Shown piece by piece: positions 53,160 to 64,000 of a stretch of 64,000 bases of DNA. Below the pieces are notes generated by a model, which saw only the letters and a list, made by a program, of their open reading frames with translations, had not been told where the DNA came from and did not search any database. A program made the translations under genes and the position numbers. Source of the DNA: Nelumbo lutea. Taxonomy: Eukaryota > Streptophyta > Magnoliopsida > Proteales > Nelumbonaceae. Numbering within the stretch: the first letter of the stretch is position 1; each line of letters begins with the position of its first letter. Location of the stretch: positions 27,044,193-27,108,192 of the forward strand of contig JAKGHH010000005.1 of NCBI GenBank assembly GCA_022828595.1, given 5' to 3'.

Positions 53160-53500
53160 GTAGTGACAGATAGGTACTTGAACTTTCAATTGCAACACCT
53201 GAGTATCCTGAACTCTCAAAAATAGACATGTGGGTCCATCCATTACTATTCCGTCAGTTAAACTCTACATAATGCCAAAAATACCCTTCTCATCTATTTT
53301 TTAGATCATTCTCAAGTAACTGAATGTCTCCCCATGATGGCGTTCTCACATGGACAACAAATAGCATATCCAATTTCACGACAACTGCATTAGAAGGGTA
53401 TTTTTGACATTATATAATGTTTAACTGGCAAAATACTAGTAGGTGGACCCAATGTATGTGCTTAGTTCCAATCAAATTGATGTATAGATACATTTATTGT
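53160..53500. mobile_element. Possible MITE with long inverted arms
   Basis: TGGGTCCATCCATTACTATT (from about 53230, running on to CAGTTAAAC) pairs with the inverse of a segment at 53418-53453 (GTTTAACTGG ... GTGGACCCA). The outer parts (GATAGGTACTTGAAC at the left, ATGTATAGATACATT at the right) pair poorly. No target duplication was defined. Confidence 0.45.
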
Positions 53501-54070
53501 AAATGAATAAAAGTACATTATTTTTTCATGTTGATATTGGTATGTTTCTATGAAATTACCCTTTAAACTGAATGCTTATGAGACTTGTGTTAGTTTAGAA
53601 TATTCTTAGCCATTGGATACACTTGGGGAGTTTATCCTGACAAGGCTAACACTGATGTGTAGCCAAAGAAGTTGGTTGGGGTAGCTTGTCTCAACTATTA
53701 GGGTTAGACCCAAAGCGCATGTAGTGTGTGTTTGGTTGAAACATTGAACCCGAGCCATTTTTCTAATTATGCCCTGGACCTTGGATATTGATGGGCAAAA
53801 ATGGAAAATTACACATAACCCCTAGACTTGATTATGGTACTGCACTAGGTGTCGGATTGGGCTGTCTTTGATATGCCAATCATTGAGATCCATTGTGGGT
53901 CAAAACCTGGGTATGTTGGGGCAGTCTGATAATTCACTTAATTGGGTGATCATAGTGATAGAATCGACTCCTTTGTCGAACAAAGAGAATGATAGGATTT
54001 GCACTATCCTTGATGGAAACCTAAATTGCCAGCAATGGATTTCAACTATGTTTGAGATTTGGTTTTGTAA
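53501..54070. other. Intergenic, nothing recognised
   Basis: No coding region, inverted repeat or LTR structure could be supported here. Confidence 0.4.
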
Positions 54071-54117
54071 TATAAATAAATAAATAAATAAATAAATATA
54101 TATATATATATATATTA
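54071..54117. repeat. (AAAT)n-(AT)n microsatellite
   Basis: About seven AAAT units are followed by about 12 AT units. Confidence 0.95.
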
Positions 54118-55260
54118 TGTTTTATGAAAAAAAATGTTTGCAAAAGGTTTTAATTCCCGGGATCCATCTGAGTAGAGAGTGTGACAATACACCTTGCAGC
54201 TAGGGGAGATGTCCTTTTTTGTCGAATAGTGTTTAATCATTATGGGCTGAGAGGTTAAATGTAAGAGACCATTACAAGATGGTTGAATTATCCTTGTGTC
54301 TTCATAGGATGACTGAATTCAATGATCATTTAAGTGTAAATGTTGGGCCCATATTGAGCCCATAGTGATGTGCTCAGGGGTTTACTGCCTTTAGCAGTGA
54401 ATTCTGCAAAGCCTTTTCATAGAGGTTGGGCTGAACCCATGTAGACTTATGTGAGGTCATTGTGGGGTCCCACGCTATACAAATCAGGCCTAAGTTGGCC
54501 ATGCAACACCCTTGTGTCATGAGCCTTATAGCTGATGGGCCTAAGGCCCATAATTAATATGATTAATTAAGCTATCACATGATTGACATGTGACATAGGG
54601 TGAATCTGGGTTTGCATCCAGGTATGGAGCACCTAATCTTATAAGAAGATAAAGTCTATCTCTAATTAAAGTCTAGATCTGATTTATATCTGGATTATCT
54701 CCTAATTAGATTGGGATATAGTTCCATAAAAGATTATAAAAGAGGAGGGGGTAGACCAGTCTAAGATAGCTTCATATTTTGTAGTTTCTAGTCCTCTCTG
54801 TACCCTTTTGTTTCTCAGTTTTTTCCCAGTTTGACCTTGACTGATATAGATCAAATTTTCTTCTGATTTTTGCAAGAAAAATCCAGAGGAATTTCATGCT
54901 TACCTTCCCAGTTCGATCTAAGCAATTGGATTGCAATTTTGCTGAAAACTGCATTGCTGAATCGGCTTCAGAAGTACACTACACCATCTTCAGTGGAGGC
55001 TGATTTTAGGTATGATTTGGATGTGAACTTCCACCTTAGGATCTGCATTTGTGGTATCTGTATTAGTTATACATCTCCCTCTTTGTTTGGTTTCAAATCT
55101 GGTCTAATTCAGTGCAAGACTGATCCTTGAAAAAATGCAATTTTTCAAAACATAGGGAATTCGATTCCTAGAAGGATTAGGAAATTTTTGAAATTTCGCA
55201 TAGCCATCTAGCATGGTTCCGACATCAATATGATGGATCCTAATCCTTCCTTCACACACA
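54118..55260 (+). other. Intergenic, possible solo LTR with promoter-like core
   Basis: TATAAAAG at 54735-54742, a transcript-like CT-rich stretch after it, and TGTAAGAGACC at 54260 suggest an LTR. I cannot prove the ends, and there is no coding match. Confidence 0.3.
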
Positions 55261-56029
55261 CACACACATATTTATAGAATTTTTGGATACATTATTAGTA
55301 TCATTATCATCACCTAGAATTGCCACATGCAAAGCACGTGTACGCATACTAGTATTTATAAGTGAACACAAGTATTAAAGTGGATTAATAGTAATAAATC
55401 AATATATTTGAAAAAAAATGTTATGGGTTCACATCTTATCATTTGCATTTTGAAAATTATATATATTTGTCACACAATCAGTTTTAAGAAATCGGGAGTG
55501 GTCCACTAGTTTTCTAGTTAAACTAGCGAGTCAATTGGAATTAGGTGCTTTTCTACCTATTCCAGTTTCTAGGGTACAATCGAACCAAACATAAGTCTAG
55601 GTTATGGTTCAATTAACCGGTTTAGTCCGGTTTCTAAGGTTTTAACCTTAATCATAAGGAAAAGCTCGTCTCCTCTACATATTTCAATGCAATAATTGAA
55701 TATCTTTGATGTATTAGTGATGGTAAATTTACCTAAACCCACTTTTACCTTACATGAGTGGAGGTGGACCAAGTGCATTTAGTTGCTTTAATAATAAATT
55801 GTTAATTAGAGATGAATTAGTTTCTTAGTTTACCTTCCATAGTTTTTTTTTCCTAATATGGGTTTCATTAGATGTGACACATGATTATATCTAGAATCAG
55901 AACTACCCACATTTTATTCATTCTATATCCCCCATTTTTTTGGGATTGGACATTACACACAAGTTTGATCTTTATATCTATTATTAACATAACAAGTAGT
56001 TTTTCTTTTATTTTTTGTTCCCTTTATGG

Positions 56030-56129
56030 AGTTCACATTAGTGCCCCACAATGCCCCACGACATTGGGAGATGTTCCCAATACACGGTTGGGATGTGTTA
56101 TGGGGCATTGTGGGGCACTGATGTGAACT
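56030..56129. repeat. 100-bp foldback with 29-bp arms
   Basis: Left arm 56030-56058 (AGTTCACATTAGTGCCCCAC...) and right arm 56101-56129 are inverse copies with one difference. The loop contains a second hairpin, TTGGGAGATGTTCCCAA (about 56064-56080). GGGAGATGTTCCCAAT also occurs at 53068. Confidence 0.92.
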
Positions 56130-56459
56130 TTTATGGGGTGAGGAATAATGGGAATTTGTTCATAATTTTTGTCTTCAAATGCACCTACAACTAGTCATCA
56201 TCCTTTTATGCTATGGGGAATATTTTCAAACTAGTCGATCTAGTTAAACCATGTATTCTAGGGCCAATGAAAAGAATTTTGATGAGCTCTGTTTGAAACT
56301 AATCTAAAAACCCTACAAACTATTGAAATGTTGGAATCTTCAATAGCTATATTGTGCTTTAAGCAACTATTTCTATGTAGGTTGTTAATGTCATTGTTAT
56401 TATATTTATTATATCAGATTCCATAGTATTGTAGAAGTTTTAGTTAATATTTAAGACAA

Positions 56460-57055
56460 TGCTCTGTTTGATGATATAGTGATTTGAGAAATAAATTCTT
56501 ATTGCATAAGTACTTAAAGTACTTAATTTTAAGTACTTATTTGAATAAGTACTTAATGTTGTTTGGCGACCTCTTTTCCAAACCATTTAAACTTATTTTA
56601 AGTACTTAGGTGAGGATATTTGGTGTGGCACTTCCCCACTAAGTACTTAATTTAGTGAAAATGACATTTTTAGTCCTTATTTCACACACCCATATAAATA
56701 TTTGATTTCACATATTGTATTATATATTTCAAAGGAACTTGCCACATTAGTGCTTCAAGACACATTAGAATCCACATGTAACACATGTGGAATGCCACGT
56801 AGGCCCACATGTGGCAATAATATAACAACAACAACAACAACAACAACAACAATAATAATAATAATAATAATGAAAATAATATTAAAAATAATAATGATAA
56901 TTAATTTAAAAAATATTAACAATATAACAAAGATAATGAAAAATAATATAAAGTACTTTCAGTGAGTAGTTTTTATAAAGTACGTTTAGGAAGTACTTCC
57001 AAAAAGTAGTCTTCATAAACTAATTTTGGGAAGTACTTTTTGTTGCTACCAAATC
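56460..57055. mobile_element. MITE-like element rich in AAGTACTT palindromes
   Basis: About nine copies of (A/T)AGTACTT lie in both end regions (56505-56660 and 56950-57040). The outer GCTCTGTTTGATGAT and the inverse of TGCTACCAAATC are candidate ends. The centre has an (AAC)n-(AAT)n microsatellite (56824-56875). No coding sequence or confirmed target duplication. Confidence 0.6.
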
Positions 57056-57064
57056 CAAAGATGA

Positions 57065-58394
57065 GGATAGTTTCATCACTTTCGAGGTGAAAGGGCTGAG
57101 GGTCCCACCTATGAATAGATAAAAGGCGTTAGAGTCCCCAGGATGTGGTACTAGGGGTGAGGACTATGATGGTCAAGTTAGTCGAGGGCTCAAGAGAGAT
57201 CAAGGTCCCAGTAAGCTAAAGCAATTGAAATGTATGAATGTACGTAAGAGCTATACTTGGGGCCATGGAGTCCCTTATATAGTTGAAGTTGCAAAGAGCC
57301 CGCGTAGTGGGCGCGGTGTAATGACTCCTACTCGTTGGGGGCTGCGATCATGGGAGTTAATGGAGCAAGATCCACATGGCCAAGCATTACCTTGCTATAA
57401 ATGGGTTAGGGAGAGCTCAGTTGGGATTGTAACATCTACAATTAATGCCCTTGTAGTAATGATAAAAAGGGAATGATGATGATATCCCTAGACAAAGTCG
57501 AGATGACAAAAATGCCCTTATGACACGCCAAGTGTCATTCGCTGATGGAGCGATCAATAACACCTATATCACTTGGCCCCAACTACCGAGGTTGAGGCCT
57601 AGGTTGATATCCAGTTAAACATATAGGCCTCAACATCGATCAAAGGGAGTAGAGAGGAAAAGTTTGATGACTGTTTCATGTTTACGATAATTGACAAAGG
57701 GTGTGATTTGGAAACATGCTTTCGTCCATTGGTAAAAGTTGTGACCCGGAATGGGTGAACGTATCGATTCGGTAAGGTATAACACGATGGGTGGAGATGA
57801 ACCAAGGTTAGACCTCTTGGCATCATTTCGACTATCGAGGCTAGTGCCACATGGTGGCCATCGGCTTGGGTAGTTGAGTCAAGGTGATGGTGGCTGTTGG
57901 ATGAAGAAGATCTGTTGAATCCATTTTTGTATAAAAGGGATGAGAGGAGGCCAGGAGGGGTTGGAAGCCCATCATTTGCGTTCGTGTCACTACTTAGGAT
58001 CTTCCAGACCACCTCAACTAGCTTTCTCAGATTCATTTTCTTCAAGTCACCGTCGTTTTCCCTTTGCTTAGGTAAGAACTCATCCTCTATCATGTCTAGT
58101 TTAAACTCTGGCCAAGAGGCTTATTGTCTCCCTGATATATGCCCCCACCCAGCCATAGTTCTTCTAGCTCTTATGAGTCCAACAACCATTTTGAGAGCCC
58201 CTTTTAGCCTCTAGAAGTGGAGGTCCTATAGAGGAGGGTTACCACTAATGGGGCTGAGTGTAACTAGTCTTTTGAATTGTTTGTAGAGGAGAGTACTAGG
58301 TTGACGTGGCCGAGGGATCTGAGGGGTGATGCTTCCAATGGGGCCCTAGTGGTGAACCTAGAGGGCGAGGAAAGAATGGGATCGACTAAAGATA
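57065..58394 (+). repeat. Direct-repeat family copy 2 (LTR-like, with promoter)
   Basis: About 1.3 kb, repeated in tandem at 58395. It contains TATAAAAG (about 57938), a leader and an ATG (58092) opening MSSLNSGQEAYCLPDICP, which closes after about 40 codons. A pair of directly repeated promoter-bearing units could be two LTRs or a tandem duplication of one LTR with its leader. Confidence 0.7.
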
Positions 58395-59475
58395 AGGATA
58401 GTTAGGCCAAGGGTCCCACTTATGAACAAACAAAAGACGTCAAAGTCCTAGGGATGTGATCCTAGGGGCAAGGACTCCAATGGTCAAGTTAGCCCAGGAC
58501 TCAAAAAAGGCTCAGGTCTCATTAAGCTAGAACAATTGTAATGTATGAGTGTAGAGAGGAACTATACCTATAGCCATGGAGTCCCTTATATAGTTGGAGT
58601 CGTCCAGGAGCCCACGTAGTGGGCGTGATGTAACGAATTTACTTTTTGGGGGCTACGATCATGGCAGTTAATGGACCAAAACCCACGTGGCCGAGCATGC
58701 CTCTTGCCCCCACTTCGTTCATGAAAATGCCCTTATGATAGTAGAAAATGATGATGATACCCCTAGACGAGGCCGAGATTATGAAAATTCCCTTACAACA
58801 TGCCACATGTCATCCAATAATGGAGTAGTCAATAACACCCATATGCCGAGGCCAAGGTCGATATCCAATTAGATGTATAGGCCTCGACGTTGGTTGAGGG
58901 GAGTAGGGAGGAAAAGTTTGATGATAATTCCATGTTTAGGACCACTGGAAAACGATGCGATTCGGAAAGGCACTTTCATCCATTGGTAAAGGTTGTAACC
59001 CAGGATGGTGGAGGTGTTGGTTTGATAAGATCTAACTTGGTGGGTGGAGACGAACTAGGGACAAACCTCTTGGCATCGTTTCGGTTATCGAGGCTAGTGC
59101 TACGTGGTGGTCATCAACGCGAGTAATTGAGTCAAGGCGATGGTGACCGTTGGATGAAGAAGATCTACTCTGTCCATTTTTTTTATAAAAGGTAGGAGAA
59201 AGGGGTTGGAAGCCCCGTCATTTGCATTCGCGTCACTACTTGAGAGCTTCTAGACCAGCTCATCTAGATTTCTCATGTCCGTTTTCTTCAAGTCACTGCA
59301 TTTTTCCTTTGATTAGGTAAGATAACACATCCTTTATCATGTCTACTTTAGACTCCGGCCAAGAGGCTTACGGTATCCCTGATATGGCCCCACTTAGCCA
59401 TAGTTCTTCCAGTTTCAATTCTGAGAGCCCTTCTAGGCCTCTAAAGGTAGAGGTCCTATAAAGGAGGGTTGTCAC
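58395..59475 (+). repeat. Direct-repeat family copy 3
   Basis: Collinear with copy 2 throughout: GGGTCCCACTTATGAAC at 58411, CCATGGAGTCCCTTATATAG, CATCCATTGGTAAAGG, GATGAAGAAGATCTACTC, a TTATAAAAGG box at about 59183 and an ATG at 59340 opening a stretch related to the leader frame of copy 2. It ends at a (AAC)-(AAT) microsatellite. Confidence 0.7.
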
Positions 59476-60180
59476 TCGTAACAACAATAATAATAATAAT
59501 ATAACGATGCTAGCTAGTAATAGTAATAGCAATAATAAATAATGAAAGCACATGCAAGAAGAAAAAACAATACCACAAATTTGTAATGAGAATGTAAAAT
59601 AATTACCAAATATTCACATTTATATTCCAAAAAATCAAATCAAAATTTGGAATATGCAAAAAATAACAAAAAAAAATCTACAATTGACTATTTTTCATGT
59701 AATACTCAACCAAAACGAACACAAAAAATCTAGTTATTCAAACAAACAAATGTACAACAAAAAGCATATACAACATTGCTTTAAAATTCGGTTTATATTA
59801 ATGAAAATTGAAAAAATCGGTTTTTGCACTAAAATATACACAAACAATGAAAAATGGAATGAAATGATCAAAGTATTGGGCAAAGGAGTCCTTACCTACG
59901 GTCATTGGTGAGATTCTGGTGAGTTTTCGATCCTAGATTTCAGATTTGAACAAAAACACCATGGATAGTTCGTTCAATTAAACCCCAAAAAAAAAATAAT
60001 GCAATACTAGTTTTGGAAGCAATAGGAACACTAGAAAATGAAAAACGGGCACCTATCGATCAGTTTCCGGTCGTTAAAGTCGTTGTTGGTCCCCCTCCAA
60101 GCTCTTGCTACCGCTGCCTTGTTTGGATTGTGCAAATGGAGAAGACAAGGTTTTTCTCCATTTGTAGGGGTAGTTTTGGT
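59476..60180. other. Intergenic AT-rich sequence, nothing recognised
   Basis: An (AAT)n-like microsatellite lies at 59478-59540, then A-rich sequence. The overlapping frames at 60013-60282 resemble no protein. Confidence 0.4.
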
Positions 60181-60880
60181 ATTAATAAATATTTTAGGGA
60201 TTGGACCATCCCAAAATTTTGGAATAAGCACTTATTGAATAAGTGCTTAAAACAAGCCACCTTGAACCTGCTTATTTTTTAAGTGCTTAGCTTTGAAATA
60301 AGCACTTATTCCTAACTTATTTTGCCAAATAGGAATAAATGGTCATTTTCCACTTATTGTGTAGTTCCACACCATTTATTTTAAGTAATTATTTGAATAA
60401 GTACTTAAAAGAAGTGAAATCAAACATGGCCCAAATATGTTGAAAGGAACTTAGGTTATTCAAATATTACAAATGGTTTCCTAGTCTTTTACTCTATGCA
60501 AAAGTTTGCATCCATCTTTTGCTTTCATTTGAATGCAAAGATGTCTATGAATCCGTGTTTGTTGTCATTATCAATACACAAATACATTCTTACCAAATAC
60601 CTACAAAACTAAACCCAAGAATATCCATTGAATCGGCATTTGCACTCTTCCCAAACACAACCTTATTGGTGGTTGATAATAAGCCTCAATAAGTGATTAT
60701 TCATGGAAATAAGCCCATTTTGAATAAACACCTAAGAGGCTGTTTATTTTTAAGATTTTTAAAATACCTATGCTACCCTCATTTGAAATAAGCACTTTTT
60801 CAGTAAGCACTAGTAAGTGCTTAGTTAAATAAGCACTTATCCAATAAACACCTATGTTAACAATAAACACTCCTAAACAT
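60181..60880. repeat. Remnants of MITEs rich in AAGCACTT/AAGTGCTT
   Basis: Palindrome variants AAGCACTT and AAGTGCTT occur at least ten times in two clusters (60220-60310 and 60780-60845), with AAGTACTT at 60402. Layout and flanks resemble 56460-57055. Confidence 0.55.
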
Positions 60881-60892
60881 GGGCTAGGTTGT

Positions 60893-61272
60893 GAGGGTGA
60901 GCATTCGGCTTATTTGGTTAAAAACCAAATCAAATAAACCAAAATTTTAAAAATCAAACTTATAAAGCATAAAATCAAACCAAAACCGAATTACTAAAAA
61001 ACCCAAAAAACCACCAAAAAAACCAAAACCAAAATTTTTGGTTATTTCGATTAAAACCAAATTTCATTAATATTATACTATATTAATGTATATATATATT
61101 GGTGAAATAATATATTATATTATATATATAACAAATGTTAGTTAATTCAATTCTTTTGGTTAATTGAATTTCTAATATTGAAAATTGAAAACCGAAATAA
61201 CTGAACCAAACAAACAAAAACAAAAAATTTTAGTTCATTTTTTTATTTTAATCGAACAAGGCTTACCCCTAA
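60893..61272. mobile_element. hAT-4: 380-bp hAT-like MITE
   Basis: The 8-bp sequence TAGGTTGT flanks it at 60885-60892 and 61273-61280. Ends GAGGGTGAGCATTCGG and, inverted, TTAGGGGTAAGCCTTG are imperfect inverted repeats. The inside is AACCAAAA-rich at the left with TTGGTT-type complements. Confidence 0.7.
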
Positions 61273-61280
61273 TAGGTTGT

Positions 61281-61569
61281 GGTCCAATCTCTGTATATAA
61301 GTTCCTTGCATATTCTTGTTCCAATGTAGGACTTTTCACTCTAAATACTCACATGAATCCCAACAATCACCCCTTCATGTGTGAGTTTATTCCACACCAA
61401 ATACTCCATATTTCCCCTCGAATTGAAGTTATTATTGTATCACCAAGTTTGACATGTACCATGGGTCAGGTAGCTCAATGGCCTAGCCTATTATTTTTTG
61501 GGCTTGGACAAAACTTCAGGTCTGCTGGCTCGGGCTTGGGCTTAGGCTTTAATTACTAGGCCCAATAAT
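61281..61569. other. Intergenic, nothing recognised
   Basis: No coding match; the frame 61185-61559 overlaps hAT-4 and is judged spurious. Confidence 0.4.
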
Positions 61570-62632
61570 TTTTCAGGAAAACAAACTGCAAGCCATTCCT
61601 CCTCCGTTCAGCCCTCGAACCCATCGAGACACCTTAGCCTTGAACTGGGCGAATTCAAATCTGCAAAAGACAAAGAAAAACATAAATTAAATCAAACAAA
61701 AATTGAAAATTGCAGAAATTAAATTGCCAAAAAAACTGAATAACAAAAAGAAAGAAAATAAAACAAAACAAAAATAGTGGATCAACTCTAGTGGCGGCAG
61801 TTGCAGGTTGGATGAACTGCTTGCAGGAACCCCTCCTGACAGGAACTGGGCGTCCTCCTTCCTGTAACCCTTGAACCCCTTAAGAAGCCTTGGCCTTGTG
61901 AATTGGGCTAACCAACCCCTTCTCTAGGGCCCTTGGGGTCCTTTTTATAAAGAAGGGTGGACAAAACTGGGATTAGAGAGAAAGAGAGGGGCAGCTAGTG
62001 GGTTTTTGCAGAAAATGGGCGCCCCTAGGGTTTAGGAATGGAGAATTAGGATTAAACTAGAAGGGTCCTACAACTAGAGTGAAAAGGAGAGGGCGCCTAT
62101 AAGTATGGAGGGTTGGGATTTAAGCTCCTAGGATTGAATGGTGGAGATTTGGACGCCTAGGGCTAGAAGGTGGAGATTAAAAGGAATTGGTGGCGCCTTA
62201 GCGTGAGTGGCTAAGATAGAGAGTGAAATAGAGGGCTGAGATAGGCTGAATGGTGGGGATTAGGAGTTAGGTGACGGTTAGGGTTTGTTAGAGGTGAAAA
62301 GAATGAGTGGGGAGGTGCCCTAGGGTTTGCTAAGGAGAGGGGAGTATGCTAATACAATAGGAGGGGTGCCTTTCTAGGATTAGCAGATAGGAGGTGCCCT
62401 CTTGTGCTCAGTTTTTCAGAGAAACACCCCCTCTCTTAGTTGGAATTCTCACCAGCTTCTCAAAATCTGCAGAAAACTCTGTAAATTTCCTAGTTTTTAC
62501 CCAAAATTTGCATAGGGACCCTTAGAAGTCACAACATTGAATTTAACCTGAAAAATGGTACAGATTAGTCAATCTAAGGTCTAAAATACCCTTAAAATGA
62601 TGCCCTTAAGGCATCAAAATACAGAGTTATCA
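61570..62632 (-). repeat. Probable 3' LTR of a Gypsy element
   Basis: In minus sense it starts TGATAACTCTG right after GGTTAAGTTGGGGATG. This is the arrangement seen at the 3' LTR junction of plant Tat/Athila-group Gypsy elements. A TTTATAAAAAGG box (about 61938-61949, minus) fits an LTR promoter. The left limit is not defined. Confidence 0.55.
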
Positions 62633-63760
62633 CATCCCCAACTTAACCATTGCTAGTCCCTTAGCAATGCAGCCTTAAAATTACATTGAGTAAAGAGATC
62701 ATTCCCATTGCAGGATCATCCCTGACAAAATTAGCCAAGTATCCTAATTCTAGAATTCTCAAACTTTGTATAGATTAGTATTGGGTTTAAGGGGTAAAAC
62801 TGTCCGTCCTACTTTGAACATTACAGAAACTTGGCTTAGAAATCTTATATACCCTTCCATTTGCAGACTATCTCGATAAGCTGAGATTGATTTTTAAAAT
62901 CAGGCAGGTATTTTTCTTATCATTTCTAACAGTGGATTTCTACCCTTGAACTTGATTTGCACACACATTTTTATTTCTACCTTCCACCGTTTGACGCAAA
63001 TCTCGACACTTGACTTAGGTGAAGAGACCTGGTTACTAAGTGTTAGGTAAGTTTCTTTGGCATTTCCTTTCCCATTTGATGTGAATCTTGACACTTAACT
63101 TAGGTGGGGAGACCCGGTTACTAAGTCTAGGGTGTCCATTGACCTTTTATTCTCTCTCTCTCTTTCTTTTTTTTTTGCTGTGTAAAATTCAGCATTGTTT
63201 GGGGCAGTCCACTATTTTTCTTAATTTGAAGAATTTTTTGTCTGATTTCTCAATATTTCTCTTCTTATCTTCACAGGGGCAAACTTAGGAGTATTTTTAA
63301 TTTCTAAATGGTTTCGACAACATTCAAACAAGAAAAATTTAACTCCTGTCACTTGCTACCAATCTCTACAAAATTCAATATTGTTTTATCAGTTTCCTCA
63401 ACTTTTTCTATTCAGGAATCTCTTTTAATGGAAAAAAAATTTAAAAATTTCAGTGAAATTTTAGTTCTACATATTTAAAGGCTTAGCTTCTCAATTTTTT
63501 TTTTAAATTTTTTTCTCAAATTTTCAAAATTCTCTTTTCTCACCCCCCAACTTAAATGCCATTGTCCCCAATGGCATGACTAGAATGATGCAAAAGGGAC
63601 TTGGGTCAAAGGGAACAATCAAGAGGTAAGGATTCAACAGGGGTTCAGGATTTGCCAACTGAATTTTAAAACTTACTCAAATGAAAAGACAAAGTCTAAC
63701 AAGACAACTGAAATAAAACTTCGTTGGGTTGCCTCCCAACCAGTACTAAGTTTAATGTCT
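62633..63760 (-). other. Gypsy 3' internal region, non-coding
   Basis: It lies between the pol stop and the LTR. In minus sense TTGGGAGGCAACCC (63728-63741), AAGTTGGGGGGTGAG (about 63540-63554) and GGACTAGCAATGGTTAAG (about 62644-62661) are typical of Tat/Athila-group elements. No additional gene was recognised. Confidence 0.6.
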
Positions 63761-64000
63761 TTAGCCAGACCCAATTGGATCACTCAGACTAAAGTTCTCA
63801 ACTCTTCTACTCTTAGATACTCCTTCTATGTATGGTTTAAGCCTTTGACCATTGGCCTTGAATATGATTCCATTCTTAGGATTAACTATTCTAACCGCAC
63901 CATGCTCAAATACTTTATCAACAACAAACGACCCATCCCATATGGACTTTAATTTTCCTAGAAATAACTGTAGCCTAGAATTAAAGATCCAAACTTTTTG
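63761..64000 (-). CDS. Gypsy pol C-terminus (integrase end), partial
   Basis: An uninterrupted 79-codon frame enters from the right edge and stops at TAA 63761-63763. It reads VWIFNSRLQLFLGKLKSIW, GSFVVDKVFEHGAVRIVN and FKANGQRLKPYIEG, the C-terminal domain of integrase in plant Tat/Athila-group Gypsy elements (usual pattern FNSRLKLFPGKL, then GPF, then NGQRLKPY). The remainder of pol lies beyond the window. The frame is intact here, but whether the whole element is intact cannot be seen. Confidence 0.85.
   Translation of the reverse strand, partial: QKVWIFNSRLQLFLGKLKSIWDGSFVVDKVFEHGAVRIVNPKNGIIFKANGQRLKPYIEGVSKSRRVENFSLSDPIGSG

Noticed and set aside
57599..58093. 164-codon minus-strand frame in repeat copy 2
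   Set aside because: The collinear repeat copy 3 does not keep the frame, and no domain is recognisable, so it is probably chance.
1..64000. CRISPR arrays, bacterial operons, tRNA or rRNA genes
   Set aside because: The direct repeats present are minisatellites, LTRs or TIR motifs; nothing has spacer-repeat regularity, and no tRNA or rRNA core was recognised.

Overview
This is nuclear DNA of a flowering plant. Two things show it: a host gene split by GT-AG introns, and a dense, nested mix of plant Copia, Gypsy, LINE (L1-like and RTE), hAT and Tourist-like elements. The species cannot be told from the sequence; the size of the introns suggests a large, repeat-rich genome.

The one host gene I can support is on the minus strand. 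It encodes the N-terminal part of a TOM1-LIKE (TOL) VHS-GAT protein, the ESCRT-0-like ubiquitin adaptor of plant endosomes. Six coding exons lie at 49205-49305, 47989-48067, 42063-42161, 41844-41957, 31191-31348 and 12408-12483. They join without a frameshift or stop into 209 codons (the whole VHS domain, the linker and the start of GAT). The remaining exons lie beyond the left edge. The 5' UTR and promoter lie at about 51090-51423. Introns measure 1.1, 5.8, 0.1, 10.5 and 18.7 kb, and the last exceeds 12.4 kb. Nearly all of the large ones is transposon sequence.

1-12407 (last visible intron): a Copia gag scrap, a poly-A retroposon, and a 10.2-kb hAT element (hAT-1) with an intact 8-bp target duplication. 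hAT-1 carries a decayed BED/DUF659 transposase and a 5.7-kb Copia element (Copia-1) nested inside it.

12484-31190 (18.7-kb intron): Copia-3 (minus) is interrupted by a LINE, by a BED-finger-only hAT (hAT-2) and by the nearly full-length Copia-2. Then come Copia-4, a Copia-5 fragment, a LINE 3' end, microsatellites and a 1-kb tract of almost pure A+T inside a large MITE-like element.

31349-41843 (10.5-kb intron): a chain of LINE copies, all in the same sense as the gene, with MITEs inserted in them. One of these (hAT-1N) is a deletion derivative of hAT-1. An RTE fragment and a Copia gag fragment also lie here.

42162-47988 (5.8-kb intron): a non-coding LTR element with an inverted-motif array, a broken hAT MITE, a Copia fragment (Copia-6), an internally deleted LINE and a 138-bp foldback MITE.

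51424-64000 (upstream and intergenic): three related direct repeats of about 1 kb (one with an in-frame 39-bp minisatellite), foldback elements, MITEs rich in AAGTACTT or AAGCACTT palindromes, another hAT MITE, and the 3' part of a Gypsy element running off the right edge. No tRNA, rRNA or CRISPR was recognised. All transposon genes read here are broken or partial.
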